Positions 1 through 6,993 of a stretch of 9,306 nt of DNA are shown one piece after another. Positions within the stretch are counted from its first letter, which is position 1; the number at the start of each line of letters is the position of its first letter. This DNA comes from Candidatus Fermentibacterota bacterium (GTDB taxonomy: Bacteria > Fermentibacterota > Fermentibacteria > Fermentibacterales > JCC-6), in contig JAUWJE010000052.1 in assembly GCA_030607835.1 (NCBI GenBank), forward strand, positions 1 through 9,306, written 5' to 3'. Made by a program: the position numbers and the translations under genes. Below the pieces are notes generated by a model. The model did no database searches and was not told the origin of the DNA. It worked only from the letters and a program-made list of their open reading frames with translations.

Positions 1-411
1 AGTAGCTGACCAGGATGCAAATGGAATTCCTGAAGGATCTGTCTGCATTTCAAGGATAAGTCTATTATCGCTCAGAGAAGCACTGTAGTTAATCAACTCA
101 CCGTTGACATCAATGATAATTCTTACGATTCCCTCGGGTGGTGCCTTGTACTGACTGGTTCTGATTGACGCCACACCACCTCTCCCGACGGAGAAGTCCG
201 TAGAAGGAAGTGCATGAACCGCATTACCGATATCCAATACGATCCTCATGGGATCTGTCAGCAGGAATCTTTCGTAGGAAATGGATTCATCAGCAGTAAT
301 TGTGACGAGAGTCACGTTGCCGCCGGGCACCACCGATATATCGGTGATCCTGTACGCCACAACCGGCATCGCCAGTAGCAGCAGAAGACTACATACGGTA
401 AACAGACGCAT
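1..411 (-). CDS. pilQ: PilQ-type secretin, N-terminal AMIN-domain fragment (3' end outside window)
   Basis: Only the first 137 codons are in the window; the frame stays open to the left edge. Residues 1 to about 19 (MRLFTVCSLLLLLAMPVVA) form a Sec signal peptide. Residues 20-115 read as an AMIN domain: YRITDISVV, a strand VTLVTI, then FLLTDPMRIVLDI, SIRTSQYKAPPEGIVRIIVDI and LILEMQ. AMIN domains bind peptidoglycan and occur at the N-terminus of PilQ secretins and of AmiC-type amidases. The preceding pilMN-pilO-pilP-like genes make PilQ, the outer-membrane pore through which the pilus exits, much the likelier identity, but the secretin core is not visible. The ATG shares its A (position 411) with the upstream stop in a TGATG junction, and an AAGGTGG-like ribosome site lies in the end of the upstream gene, so translation is probably coupled. 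Confidence 0.85.
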   Translation of the reverse strand, partial: MRLFTVCSLLLLLAMPVVAYRITDISVVPGGNVTLVTITADESISYERFLLTDPMRIVLDIGNAVHALPSTDFSVGRGGVASIRTSQYKAPPEGIVRIIIDVNGELINYSASLSDNRLILEMQTDPSGIPFASWSAT

Positions 412-1823
412 CACAAACCACCTTCTTCATGTAGACGCAAGGAGTAGATGGTTGGAATTGTGGTCTCCCCTCCACCTCTCGCGCTATAATTAATAATAAC
501 ATCCTGAATTACAATTACTTCATTACTGGTAATCTCGGCCACGTGTGAATTGTATGCCAGGTTTGTTCCCTCGTAGAGTATGTACGAAACGCCATTTCCA
601 TCCTCAGCGAGTGCCTGGTCTCCACCTACTGGATCAAGTGTGATTCCAACCAGCCTGAGTTCCTCAATCGAAATACTAATGAGATCGCGTCTTGCATCTC
701 TTCCTGCATCTGTGAATTCAGTGAAGGGATCCGGTCTGATGGAAACGGATTCATAGATTCTGAAGGTCCCGCTTCCTGCAAGAATCATATCTTCAACCGA
801 TTCAGTTGAACCCCGCATACCTTCCGTATTCTGACCGGCCAATGAGCAGAAAACTCTTTCTGTCTCATAATACGGCAAGTTTGTTTCAACTGATCCAAGT
901 TCGGTAAATACCGTTATTCCATGATTATCGATTGCCCAGAACGGCTCACTGAAATGATCAAGAGAAACAAGTTCTGAAGGAGTGAAAGATGGGGATTCAG
1001 CAAGAATTTCATCGGGGGTAATCACCGAAGAAATGCCTTTCTCTGTCAACATAAGTCCGTCTGAATACAGATGACCACTTGAATGATAATTCCATTCACT
1101 TGCGGCCGTTCTAACGAAAATACTGTCGCCTGAACCCATATAGAGAATGTTCTGTGATGCTGCGAGAACATATCCGTCAGGAGTATCCTCGAATTGCCAG
1201 AGATCAACCGATGGATCCAGAAGAGCAATTCCACCATCCTGAAGTCTGAAGATCCAGTCCTGTCCGATCAGCTGAAGATCTCCCGCAGGTTCAAGTTGCG
1301 GATTCGGAGAAAAGACTTCAAATCCACTTTCACTCTTTATTGCTACAGCACCAGTCTCACTCAGAATGGCTATGTTACCACTCCGGATCTCAAGCTCTAC
1401 AGGATTGAATCCTTCGGGGAGCGCTTCAGGTACTATTTCACAATCTCCAACACTGAATGCGAGCAATTCATCCTCTGTCAGAAATACCGGGTTTTCACCC
1501 AGAATATCGAGGTCGAGGACATCTGTGACCCCCTCGATGAAGTATGCCTGCCATTTAGCGTTAGAAACGTTGAACTCAAGAAGGTTACCGCCATCGAACA
1601 GCAGCCAGGTTGAAACTGCTCCCGCATCAGCAAGCAAAGGTGGAGCCTGTGATAACGTCAGCTCAATCCAGCCATGAACATCCGGATGAGATACGACAGT
1701 GACAGCAGTATCCGTCTGATCCGTCAGGGCTGCTGAATCATCAGTGTTATTACATCCGGAAAATATGAACACTCCCGCAGTCATCAGAAGGGCTGCTGTG
1801 AGTGTTCCTTTTGAAAAACTCAT
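411..1823 (-). CDS. Lipoprotein with predicted beta-propeller and C-terminal PilP-like domain
   Basis: This is a 470-residue exported lipoprotein in the pilP slot, between pilO and pilQ. I chose the ATG at 1823 because AGGGAGGAG sits 5 bases upstream and the protein then begins with a signal peptide and lipobox (FSG-C24). An in-frame start at 1898 would overlap pilO and bury the signal. Residues 70-327 contain seven units of roughly 30-40 residues with a strand-turn-strand motif (WLLFDGGNLLEF at 73, PVFLTEDELLAF at 112, IAILSETGAVAI at 151, WIFRLQDGGIALL at 190, ILYMGSGDSIFV at 226, GLMLTEKGISSV at 256, PFWAIDNHGITVF at 294), which I read as a beta-propeller. Residues 363-470 match PilP: a DPF motif (364-367), EELRLVGITL (387-396), then small beta strands. 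In known pili PilP links PilN/PilO to the PilQ N-domains. The family is usually about 150-200 residues, so the propeller is extra. The PilP assignment rests on motif and position; the propeller is inferred from repeats. Confidence 0.8.
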   Translation of the reverse strand: MSFSKGTLTAALLMTAGVFIFSGCNNTDDSAALTDQTDTAVTVVSHPDVHGWIELTLSQAPPLLADAGAVSTWLLFDGGNLLEFNVSNAKWQAYFIEGVTDVLDLDILGENPVFLTEDELLAFSVGDCEIVPEALPEGFNPVELEIRSGNIAILSETGAVAIKSESGFEVFSPNPQLEPAGDLQLIGQDWIFRLQDGGIALLDPSVDLWQFEDTPDGYVLAASQNILYMGSGDSIFVRTAASEWNYHSSGHLYSDGLMLTEKGISSVITPDEILAESPSFTPSELVSLDHFSEPFWAIDNHGITVFTELGSVETNLPYYETERVFCSLAGQNTEGMRGSTESVEDMILAGSGTFRIYESVSIRPDPFTEFTDAGRDARRDLISISIEELRLVGITLDPVGGDQALAEDGNGVSYILYEGTNLAYNSHVAEITSNEVIVIQDVIINYSARGGGETTIPTIYSLRLHEEGGL

Positions 1824-1828
1824 AACTT

Positions 1829-1837
1829 CTCCTCCCT
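1829..1837 (-). promoter_or_regulatory. Shine-Dalgarno that fixes the start of the PilP-like lipoprotein
   Basis: On the minus strand AGGGAGGAG lies 5 bases before the ATG at 1823, in the 16-base gap after the pilO stop (TAG, 1842-1840). It supports the lipobox-containing start over the longer in-frame alternative at 1898. Confidence 0.7.
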
Positions 1838-1839
1838 TC

Positions 1840-2397
1840 CTATGGCTGCACGAAGGCTGACACTGTAAAAGTCGCCTCCATATTGTCGTAATTTCCATCA
1901 GAAGCTTTCTGCTGGATAACTGACAGGTTAGTTACGGAAGTAATCATCATCTGCTGAGTAAGTTGATCAAGAAAAACTCCGAGCCTGTGAAAACGTCCTG
2001 AAAGCTGCACTTGCCAGCCATAAATAAGATAATCCCCCTGAGTTGCAGGAGGCAGCGGAGTAAGAACTTTAATCTTAAGCCCGCTGTTTTCAGCCTTCTC
2101 CGTCAGCATATCGAGAACTTCATCCTGATCATAGCTTCGTGGAAGATATCTATCGAGTTCCGCAAGCTGCTGAGTAAGAAGATTGATTTCCTGTTCGGTT
2201 ATCGCCATGTCAGCTGATGTTCCGGATTGAAGCGTGAGCAGTTCAGCCTGCTTCATTTCAAGATTCTGTTCGGCGATTTCTATCCTGTCAACAATATCAG
2301 CGGATATCGATCTCGGGTAGAAGTAGATTAATGCCACAATCAGAAGAACGCCAACTATTAGGATATAAAACCTGGGGTCTCGAAGATATTTATTCAT
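1840..2397 (-). CDS. pilO: Type IV pilus inner-membrane alignment protein PilO
   Basis: This is a 185-residue bitopic inner-membrane protein of usual PilO size. It has a short cytoplasmic start, a transmembrane helix at residues 10-27, and a heptad-like coiled coil at about 32-83 rich in Glu, Gln and Leu. The PilO signature follows: LDRYLPRSYDQDEVLDMLTE at 81-100, then AENSGLKIKVL. The C-terminal half is ferredoxin-like, with WQVQLSGRFHRLGVFLDQL at 128-146 and a final strand ATFTVSAFV. In known systems PilO pairs with PilN through coiled coil and ferredoxin-like domains, binds PilP and transmits signals during pilus assembly. The start has a G-rich site (AAGGGGGG) 4 bases upstream. It lies 42 bases after the small lipoprotein gene and 16 bases before the PilP-like gene. 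Confidence 0.88.
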   Translation of the reverse strand: MNKYLRDPRFYILIVGVLLIVALIYFYPRSISADIVDRIEIAEQNLEMKQAELLTLQSGTSADMAITEQEINLLTQQLAELDRYLPRSYDQDEVLDMLTEKAENSGLKIKVLTPLPPATQGDYLIYGWQVQLSGRFHRLGVFLDQLTQQMMITSVTNLSVIQQKASDGNYDNMEATFTVSAFVQP

Positions 2398-2439
2398 TTC
2401 GCCCCCCTTACCTGTCTCCTGTTATTGTAACTTTCATTC

Positions 2440-2847
2440 TCAGGACCCACCGGATCCGGATGTCTTGAAATCTCCCAGATCAATAATATAGAGTGTCAGT
2501 GTGTCACCACCGAATACAGTGAAAGTTGCGTCATCACCACCATATTCATGTTCACTCAATCCGTCGATCGCTTTGATACCGAATGTTACACTTCCAGTGT
2601 ATTCCGCTTCCGAGTCATGGAATAACTGGATCTCTATTAGAAACTCTCCCTGAGCATCAGTTGATGCAACGTAAGTCTCCGGAGTTACCTCAGTCATCAC
2701 ACCAATACACTCGGCAGGTTCAGTGAATGTTGAATCAACATAGATAGTGCCGGTCACCCATACTTTTGTGTTCTCCGTACCGACAGGATTACACCCGGCA
2801 GCTACAATAGCAAGCAATAAACCCGCTGATATTATCTGTATCCTCAT
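2440..2847 (-). CDS. Small lipoprotein of unknown function inside the pil operon
   Basis: This 135-residue protein has a signal peptide (residues 1-18) ending in a lipobox VAAG-C19, with Asn at +2, which does not look like a Lol-avoidance (retention) signal. The mature part is beta-rich: VWVTGTIYV (29-37), PAECIGVMTEV (44-54), then a TDAQGEFLIEI segment (63-73). This recalls the transthyretin-like or carboxypeptidase-regulatory beta-sandwich fold, in which a TD..G.F turn is typical. It ends in a flexible GSGGS tail. The start overlaps the PilMN stop in an ATGA (4 bases shared), with AGGGGAGGA 3 bases upstream, so it is almost surely co-translated with PilMN. No standard pilMNOPQ operon has a gene here. 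A role as a secretin pilot or alignment-complex accessory is possible from position only. Confidence 0.75.
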   Translation of the reverse strand: MRIQIISAGLLLAIVAAGCNPVGTENTKVWVTGTIYVDSTFTEPAECIGVMTEVTPETYVASTDAQGEFLIEIQLFHDSEAEYTGSVTFGIKAIDGLSEHEYGGDDATFTVFGGDTLTLYIIDLGDFKTSGSGGS

Positions 2848-4670
2848 AATTCCTCCCCTGTATCTCCGGGATGATTCTGCGATTCTTCTTCAACATCTGA
2901 GTCCGCGAAAATACTGGTCAAATCCCTTGAAGTTCCAGCAAATTCACCAACCATAGATGATAACGCTACAGGATTTACGCCAATCGTCATCTCGAAATTA
3001 TATCTTTCACTTCCAGTTCTATTTGCCTCTGAAGCGAGCGTATAAGTCTGTCCGTAATCTCCAAGCGAGAAAAGTGGTGTATGCCCGTCCGGCATTATTT
3101 CAACAACTTCACGCTGAAATTCAATAATATCTCCCCATGTTTTAGCTACACCGGAGATACCGATTTCCCTGGCACCAACCACAAGACTTGTAAGATAAAT
3201 ACCCTTCTCACTTTCAATTCCAGGGGTGATCACCTCGGGATAGATTGCTCGGCAAATGTATTCAACAATGTAGACAGTGAATTTCTGATTGAGGGAGAGA
3301 TCAAGTATCTGCTGTTGTTTTCTGTCAACCAGACTTCTCAGTCGTTCAGCTTCGATCTGCTGATCAAGCCGTAAACCAAGCTGAGATATCTGTTCTGTAA
3401 CCTGATCAATTTCCTGGTTCAATTCCGTTTCCTGAGTCTTCAGGTCCTGAAAATCCATATATGCTATTACTCCACCGGCAATAAGGCCAAGAAATGGAAT
3501 AATACAGAGAATTGTCAGAATGGAAGATGGTTCCGCAACTGAAGGGACTCCGGGAGCAGCTCTTCTCTTTCCTTCAGGCTGTTCAAGTATGTTGATGTCA
3601 ACCATACTGGTTTCATATCCTCGCAGTGCAAGTCCGATGGATACTGCAAGTACTGCGCCCATGGAATCCAGATTCTCATCATTGATGACAGTTTCTGGAA
3701 CCGTAATGTTCCTGAACGGCTGGAAGTGCTCAACTGGAAGTCCGTGCTGCTCACTGAGTATCGTCGCGAGCCCTGGCATAAGTGAGCATCCACCGCTGAT
3801 GTACATTTTATCTATTCTGGTGTTCTCACCCGAGGCCTGGAAGGTAATGAAAGATCTCCTGATACTTGTAGACAGTTCCTCAATAACCCTGCCGATCGCA
3901 GTATGAACTTCTTCTGCAGATACACCATCCGGTACATTGCCCTTGAGTACACCCAGGGCAACGTCGTATTCAAAACCAAGTGATCTCTGCAGTGCTTCAA
4001 CAAATCTCGATCCTCCTATCGAAAGATCGCGGTTGAAACTGGGGAGCCCTTCACGAACGACAACCATGTTCGTAATCTCGGCACCGATATTCAGGATTGT
4101 GACGCACTCATCACCTTTTGGTCTGTAGGCGTGTTGATAAACCCTCTGCAGGGAGAACTGCTCAAGTTCTATTGTAGATGGTCTCAGTCCAGCTCCCTGT
4201 AATATACCTCGATGAAGGTCGACCACTTCTTTCTTGGCTGCTACCAGCAGCACCTCCATCTGTCCCGGAGAGATCTCAGGATTGATTATCTTGAAATCAA
4301 GACTGACTTCATCGATCCTGAATGGGATATGCTGTTCAGCTTCCCATTGGATAGCCTGCCGGGCTTCATGCTCCGACATTTTTTCCATTGGTATCCTTCG
4401 AACTATTACACTTCTCCCGGATACCGCGCTATGGATATTTCTGCTGCTGGTTTTAATACCGGCCTGCCGTACAACATCGTGAACAGTATCTATCAGATGC
4501 TCACGGTTTACGACTTCACCATCGACAATCGTACCAGGAGATAACTCCTGGATTGCATAACTCGACAGGGTTACTGCTTTGCTTGATCCTGTCAGTTGTA
4601 CTACTTTGATTGAGTGGCTGCCGATATCAAGACCAACAGTTCCCCCGCCTGATTTTCCGAAGATGAACAT
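2844..4670 (-). CDS. PilM-PilN fusion protein of the type IV pilus alignment complex
   Basis: This 608-residue chain joins two normally separate proteins. Residues 1-350 are PilM, an actin-like cytoplasmic ATPase-fold protein: phosphate-1 motif GLDIGSHSIKVVQL (13-26), QWEAEQHIPF (108-117), phosphate-2 LNIGAEITNMVVV (193-205), adenosine motif ISGGCSLMPGL (291-301). Residues 356-608 are PilN: MVDINILEQPEGKRR corresponds to the conserved INLLP-type cytoplasmic tail that PilM binds, followed by a membrane helix (384-404), a coiled coil (about 405-456) and a ferredoxin-like periplasmic domain with EIGISGVAKTWGDIIEFQ (502-519). The tail from 585 is acidic. The frame is unbroken. The start has GAGGAAGGGAAG just upstream. 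PilM plus PilN in one chain equals the layout of type II secretion GspL, but the intact PilM motifs and the AMIN secretin downstream favour a type IV pilus. Confidence 0.88.
   Translation of the reverse strand: MFIFGKSGGGTVGLDIGSHSIKVVQLTGSSKAVTLSSYAIQELSPGTIVDGEVVNREHLIDTVHDVVRQAGIKTSSRNIHSAVSGRSVIVRRIPMEKMSEHEARQAIQWEAEQHIPFRIDEVSLDFKIINPEISPGQMEVLLVAAKKEVVDLHRGILQGAGLRPSTIELEQFSLQRVYQHAYRPKGDECVTILNIGAEITNMVVVREGLPSFNRDLSIGGSRFVEALQRSLGFEYDVALGVLKGNVPDGVSAEEVHTAIGRVIEELSTSIRRSFITFQASGENTRIDKMYISGGCSLMPGLATILSEQHGLPVEHFQPFRNITVPETVINDENLDSMGAVLAVSIGLALRGYETSMVDINILEQPEGKRRAAPGVPSVAEPSSILTILCIIPFLGLIAGGVIAYMDFQDLKTQETELNQEIDQVTEQISQLGLRLDQQIEAERLRSLVDRKQQQILDLSLNQKFTVYIVEYICRAIYPEVITPGIESEKGIYLTSLVVGAREIGISGVAKTWGDIIEFQREVVEIMPDGHTPLFSLGDYGQTYTLASEANRTGSERYNFEMTIGVNPVALSSMVGEFAGTSRDLTSIFADSDVEEESQNHPGDTGEEL
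3603..3622 (-). promoter_or_regulatory. Possible internal start for PilN within the fusion
   Basis: Met356 (ATG at 3605-3603) begins MVDINILEQ, which looks like the original PilN N-terminus. A GAGGA lies on the minus strand at 3622-3618, 12 bases before it. That spacing is long for efficient initiation, so this may be a relic of a former separate gene or a weak internal start. Confidence 0.25.
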
Positions 4671-4763
4671 TATCTTCCCTTCCTCAGGTAGCTGTCCGCC
4701 TGTTTCATATAATACTTCAACTCTACTAATCTTACCACTACGTTATAACTATTCACGGATTTA

Positions 4764-4791
4764 ATATTATTCATCAATCCAATCACTGCAA
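4764..4791 (-). promoter_or_regulatory. Candidate sigma70-type promoter for the pil operon
   Basis: On the minus strand TTGCAG (4791-4786) and TAATAT (4769-4764) are separated by 16 bases, upstream of the PilMN start at 4670. It would give a leader of roughly 85-90 bases. The match is imperfect and AT-rich DNA yields such pairs by chance. Confidence 0.35.
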
Positions 4792-4890
4792 GTCCCCTCA
4801 AATTTCAACTATCAGAACTTTACAATGTTTCAGGCTTCGCGTCAATACCCTAACTTCATAACTATGTAACTATGGAATTTCATACTTAGC

Positions 4891-4919
4891 TTGACTCACA
4901 ATGTAAAATAGAATATCTT
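4891..4919 (+). promoter_or_regulatory. Candidate promoter for the small DNA-binding protein
   Basis: TTGACT (4891-4896) and TATCTT (4914-4919) are separated by 17 bases. Transcription would begin near 4926, right at the GGAGG ribosome site (4927-4931), leaving a very short leader. An overlapping alternative -10, TAAAAT at 4904-4909, would give a longer leader but lacks a good -35. Confidence 0.4.
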
Positions 4920-4940
4920 CCCGCACGGAGGTTCTTATAA

Positions 4941-5225
4941 ATGAAAAAATCATCTGTTTTCATCTCACATATTTCAGACATACAGGAGCATTCAGATCCT
5001 TCTGTGAGATTAACTGTTCCGGTCAGACCCGACCAGGAGGAGCTGCTGACCAGGATCGCGCGCACGATAACTCAGAACCGTGATATCGAGCACAGATCGC
5101 AGAGAATAACAAAAGCCACTATTATCAGGGCATACATTGATGCTCTTTCAGCGTTGCCAATAGACATCAGTGATATCAGTGATGAAAAAACTCTTCTTCA
5201 GCGCGTTCTTGATTTACTGAAGTAA
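4941..5225 (+). CDS. Small protein, probable ribbon-helix-helix DNA-binding regulator
   Basis: This 94-residue protein has no confident family assignment from me. Its middle reads like a ribbon-helix-helix domain: a strand SVRLTVPV (21-28), a first helix PDQEELLTRIARTI (30-43), a basic loop, and RITKATIIRAYIDAL (55-69), where the turn and second helix resemble the usual iSkselIreAi pattern. The loop between the helices (about 44-54) is longer than in minimal Arc/MetJ proteins. The tail, with a DISDISDE repeat and a final LLQRVLDLLK helix, could aid oligomerisation. GGAGG lies 9 bases before the ATG. It is transcribed away from the pil operon across a shared 270-base region, so control of itself or of the pil genes is plausible but unproven. 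An antitoxin is possible, but no toxin gene is adjacent. Confidence 0.65.
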   Translation: MKKSSVFISHISDIQEHSDPSVRLTVPVRPDQEELLTRIARTITQNRDIEHRSQRITKATIIRAYIDALSALPIDISDISDEKTLLQRVLDLLK

Positions 5226-5246
5226 AAACAGATTCTCATTCTGTTT
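5226..5246. terminator. Short hairpin between convergent genes, possible bidirectional terminator
   Basis: AAACAGA (5226-5232) and TCTGTTT (5240-5246) are perfect inverted repeats with a 7-base loop, just after the stop at 5225 and overlapping the end of the opposing gene. The stem carries its own A and T runs on either side, but it is short and GC-poor, so termination would be weak. Confidence 0.35.
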
Positions 5247-6993
5247 CTGATACAAAACAGTAAAGCACATACCGATCGACAGTCAACAAAGGATTCAGCC
5301 TGTGGGAAACAAATTCCCTCCACTCCTCCAGTTCAAGTACGCCAAGTTCAGGAGTAAGATTAATTGAAGTTATGAACATATCCATTGCTAGATGAGTGAT
5401 CCCTCTCTCCCTGAGCACTGTTTCAATCTCTTGAGATTCCATTCCGGCCCAGAACAACTCCAGCAATCCAAGCGGCACTCTCTGATGATCGAAAACCGCG
5501 AATCCGGGAAAATAGAATGGGCGCCCCAGATTAACCAGCAGTGTTTTATCGCTATCTGAAATGTATCTGTCGCATTTCTGAAAGAAAATGTAATAAGGCG
5601 CATTCTCTTGAAGATATGTTTCATCATCCGGTAATTCCCATGGTCTCTCGATCGCGTACAGATCAAGAACTTTATTTGCTGACCAGATTACGCATACCGC
5701 AATCAGAACGATGGATACAGCTCTGATTATTCTTTTCCCGCTGGAGAGTAATGCACTCAATGCTTCAGTTGCCGGAACCGAAAGCATAACAAGTCCGGGA
5801 AGCAGATATCGTACCCGGATCGATGCCCCGCTGAAAGCAATAGTACTGAGGAGGTAAAGAAACGGGAGAGCGAATTTCTTTTTTCTGCTTGTTGCGAGCG
5901 GAATCGCAAGAATGGCACCGCAAAGCAGAAGAGGACCGCTTGCGCCGTCAAAGAGAATGGGGTTGTTCCATTCCCCATGAAGGGAAAGCCGGACAGGAAG
6001 CAGTATGTAATCGAGAATCCCCCTGATAGAAGTACTGAAAGTATTCCCGGTCAAGTAATCAGCTCCTCTGAGGCTGACCTGTAAATCCGGTCCGAAAATA
6101 CTCCTTTGAAGAGGGTAGATCGGATTACCCCATTGCAGAATATTCGGGACTGCCCACCAGGCCGCAGTAAAGCATGCAGCGCAGATGGAAGCTATGATCA
6201 GCCTCACTGACATGTTTCTGAAGAAGAAAGGCAGGAGTATACAGACAGACGCAAGAACAAGTATTCCATTGTATTTGCAGCAGCTCGCACCCCCGGCCCA
6301 CACCACTGCCAGCAGCGGATTGCCATCTTTCCTTATCAATTCCATATAAGCCAGCAGAGAAAAGAACACCAGAAAGGAATCTGAATAACTCCATGAAGCA
6401 TTCCTGAACAGCTCAGGAATACTGAGAAGAACAATCAAAGAAAGCACAGCTGATCGGAATTGGTTTTTCCGGAGGAAGTACCCTGCAAGTACGGAACCGG
6501 TGGCAAGGAATCCAAGTAAACTGATGATTCTTGCAACTCTGAAACCGAACGTCCCTCCCGCAAGTGTATAAAACGATTCAACCAGATAGGGATAGCTGAA
6601 AAAAGCAGACCATTCCGGTCTGATGATCCTTCCTGCTTCAAGCCAGAGACGGGCCTGATACAAATGATGAATCATTGCATCCCTTGAAACCGGTGGAAGT
6701 AGTGCGAGTGGAAGGATGGTTAATCCGAATAAGGCGACCAGCCCGCCAGCCATTGGAAGACTGAACCTTCCCGGTCGAATCCAGAGAATGACTCCTGCTA
6801 CAAGAATTCCCCAGAGAACTCCGGGGATTATTAATCCGGACCATCCTGCTGCGGATATCAAAAAAAACAGGATAAGAGTGCCTGCTCCGAATTTTCTGTC
6901 CCATGACTTACTCTGAGGAATGGATACAGCTCCCCATCCGCTGATTGAGATTGCAGCCGTTAGAAGAAACAAAAGAGAGATGAAAGCTATCAT
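5236..6993 (-). CDS. Polytopic GT-C family membrane glycosyltransferase (ArnT/PMT-like)
   Basis: This 585-residue protein has about a dozen hydrophobic segments and a soluble C-terminal part from about 435. Its layout is that of GT-C glycosyltransferases (GT39/GT83-like), which take a sugar from a polyprenyl-phosphate carrier on the outer face of the inner membrane. The first large periplasmic loop, LPPVSRDAMIHHLYQARLWL (99-118), carries Asp105 where these enzymes keep the catalytic Asp. Other family-like features are SYSD (202-205), CCKYNG (238-243), WGNPIYPL (288-295) and RYLLPGL (395-401). The ATG at 6993 is the first in the frame; no clear Shine-Dalgarno precedes it. It starts 54 bases from the divergent GT2 gene, whose product could supply the lipid-linked sugar. 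The acceptor (lipid, glycan or protein) cannot be told from sequence. Confidence 0.75.
   Translation of the reverse strand: MIAFISLLFLLTAAISISGWGAVSIPQSKSWDRKFGAGTLILFFLISAAGWSGLIIPGVLWGILVAGVILWIRPGRFSLPMAGGLVALFGLTILPLALLPPVSRDAMIHHLYQARLWLEAGRIIRPEWSAFFSYPYLVESFYTLAGGTFGFRVARIISLLGFLATGSVLAGYFLRKNQFRSAVLSLIVLLSIPELFRNASWSYSDSFLVFFSLLAYMELIRKDGNPLLAVVWAGGASCCKYNGILVLASVCILLPFFFRNMSVRLIIASICAACFTAAWWAVPNILQWGNPIYPLQRSIFGPDLQVSLRGADYLTGNTFSTSIRGILDYILLPVRLSLHGEWNNPILFDGASGPLLLCGAILAIPLATSRKKKFALPFLYLLSTIAFSGASIRVRYLLPGLVMLSVPATEALSALLSSGKRIIRAVSIVLIAVCVIWSANKVLDLYAIERPWELPDDETYLQENAPYYIFFQKCDRYISDSDKTLLVNLGRPFYFPGFAVFDHQRVPLGLLELFWAGMESQEIETVLRERGITHLAMDMFITSINLTPELGVLELEEWREFVSHRLNPLLTVDRYVLYCFVSETE

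Larger units (their letters stand above)
4671..4940. other. Divergent intergenic region between pilMN and the small DNA-binding protein
   Basis: This 270-base AT-rich stretch separates two divergently read genes and contains no supported gene. It holds one candidate promoter in each direction and a short tandem near-repeat (AACTATGT then AACTATGG, around 4859-4875) that could be part of an operator. I see no RNA gene or riboswitch fold. Confidence 0.6.

Noticed and set aside
1..411. N-acetylmuramoyl-L-alanine amidase with an AMIN domain
   Set aside because: AMIN domains also occur in such amidases, but the gene directly follows pilMN, pilO and a PilP-like gene with a coupled start, the normal place for pilQ. 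The catalytic or secretin region is outside the window, so this is not fully excluded.
1194..1613. 139-codon plus-strand open frame inside the PilP-like gene
   Set aside because: It lies wholly opposite a well-supported gene, has no recognisable domain, and has the composition expected of an antisense shadow.
1824..1898. 25-codon N-terminal extension of the PilP-like lipoprotein starting at 1898
   Set aside because: It would overlap pilO, lacks a ribosome site, and would hide the signal peptide and lipobox. The ATG at 1823 has AGGGAGGAG upstream.
2844..4670. Calling the fusion GspL of a type II secretion system
   Set aside because: The actin-like half keeps full PilM-type nucleotide-binding motifs, the PilN-type INILEQ tail is present, and an AMIN-domain secretin start follows. 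All favour a type IV pilus.
5164..5184. Tandem ATCAGTGAT repeat in the small regulator gene
   Set aside because: It is two 9-base copies encoding ISD-ISD within a coding frame, too short to mean more than local duplication.
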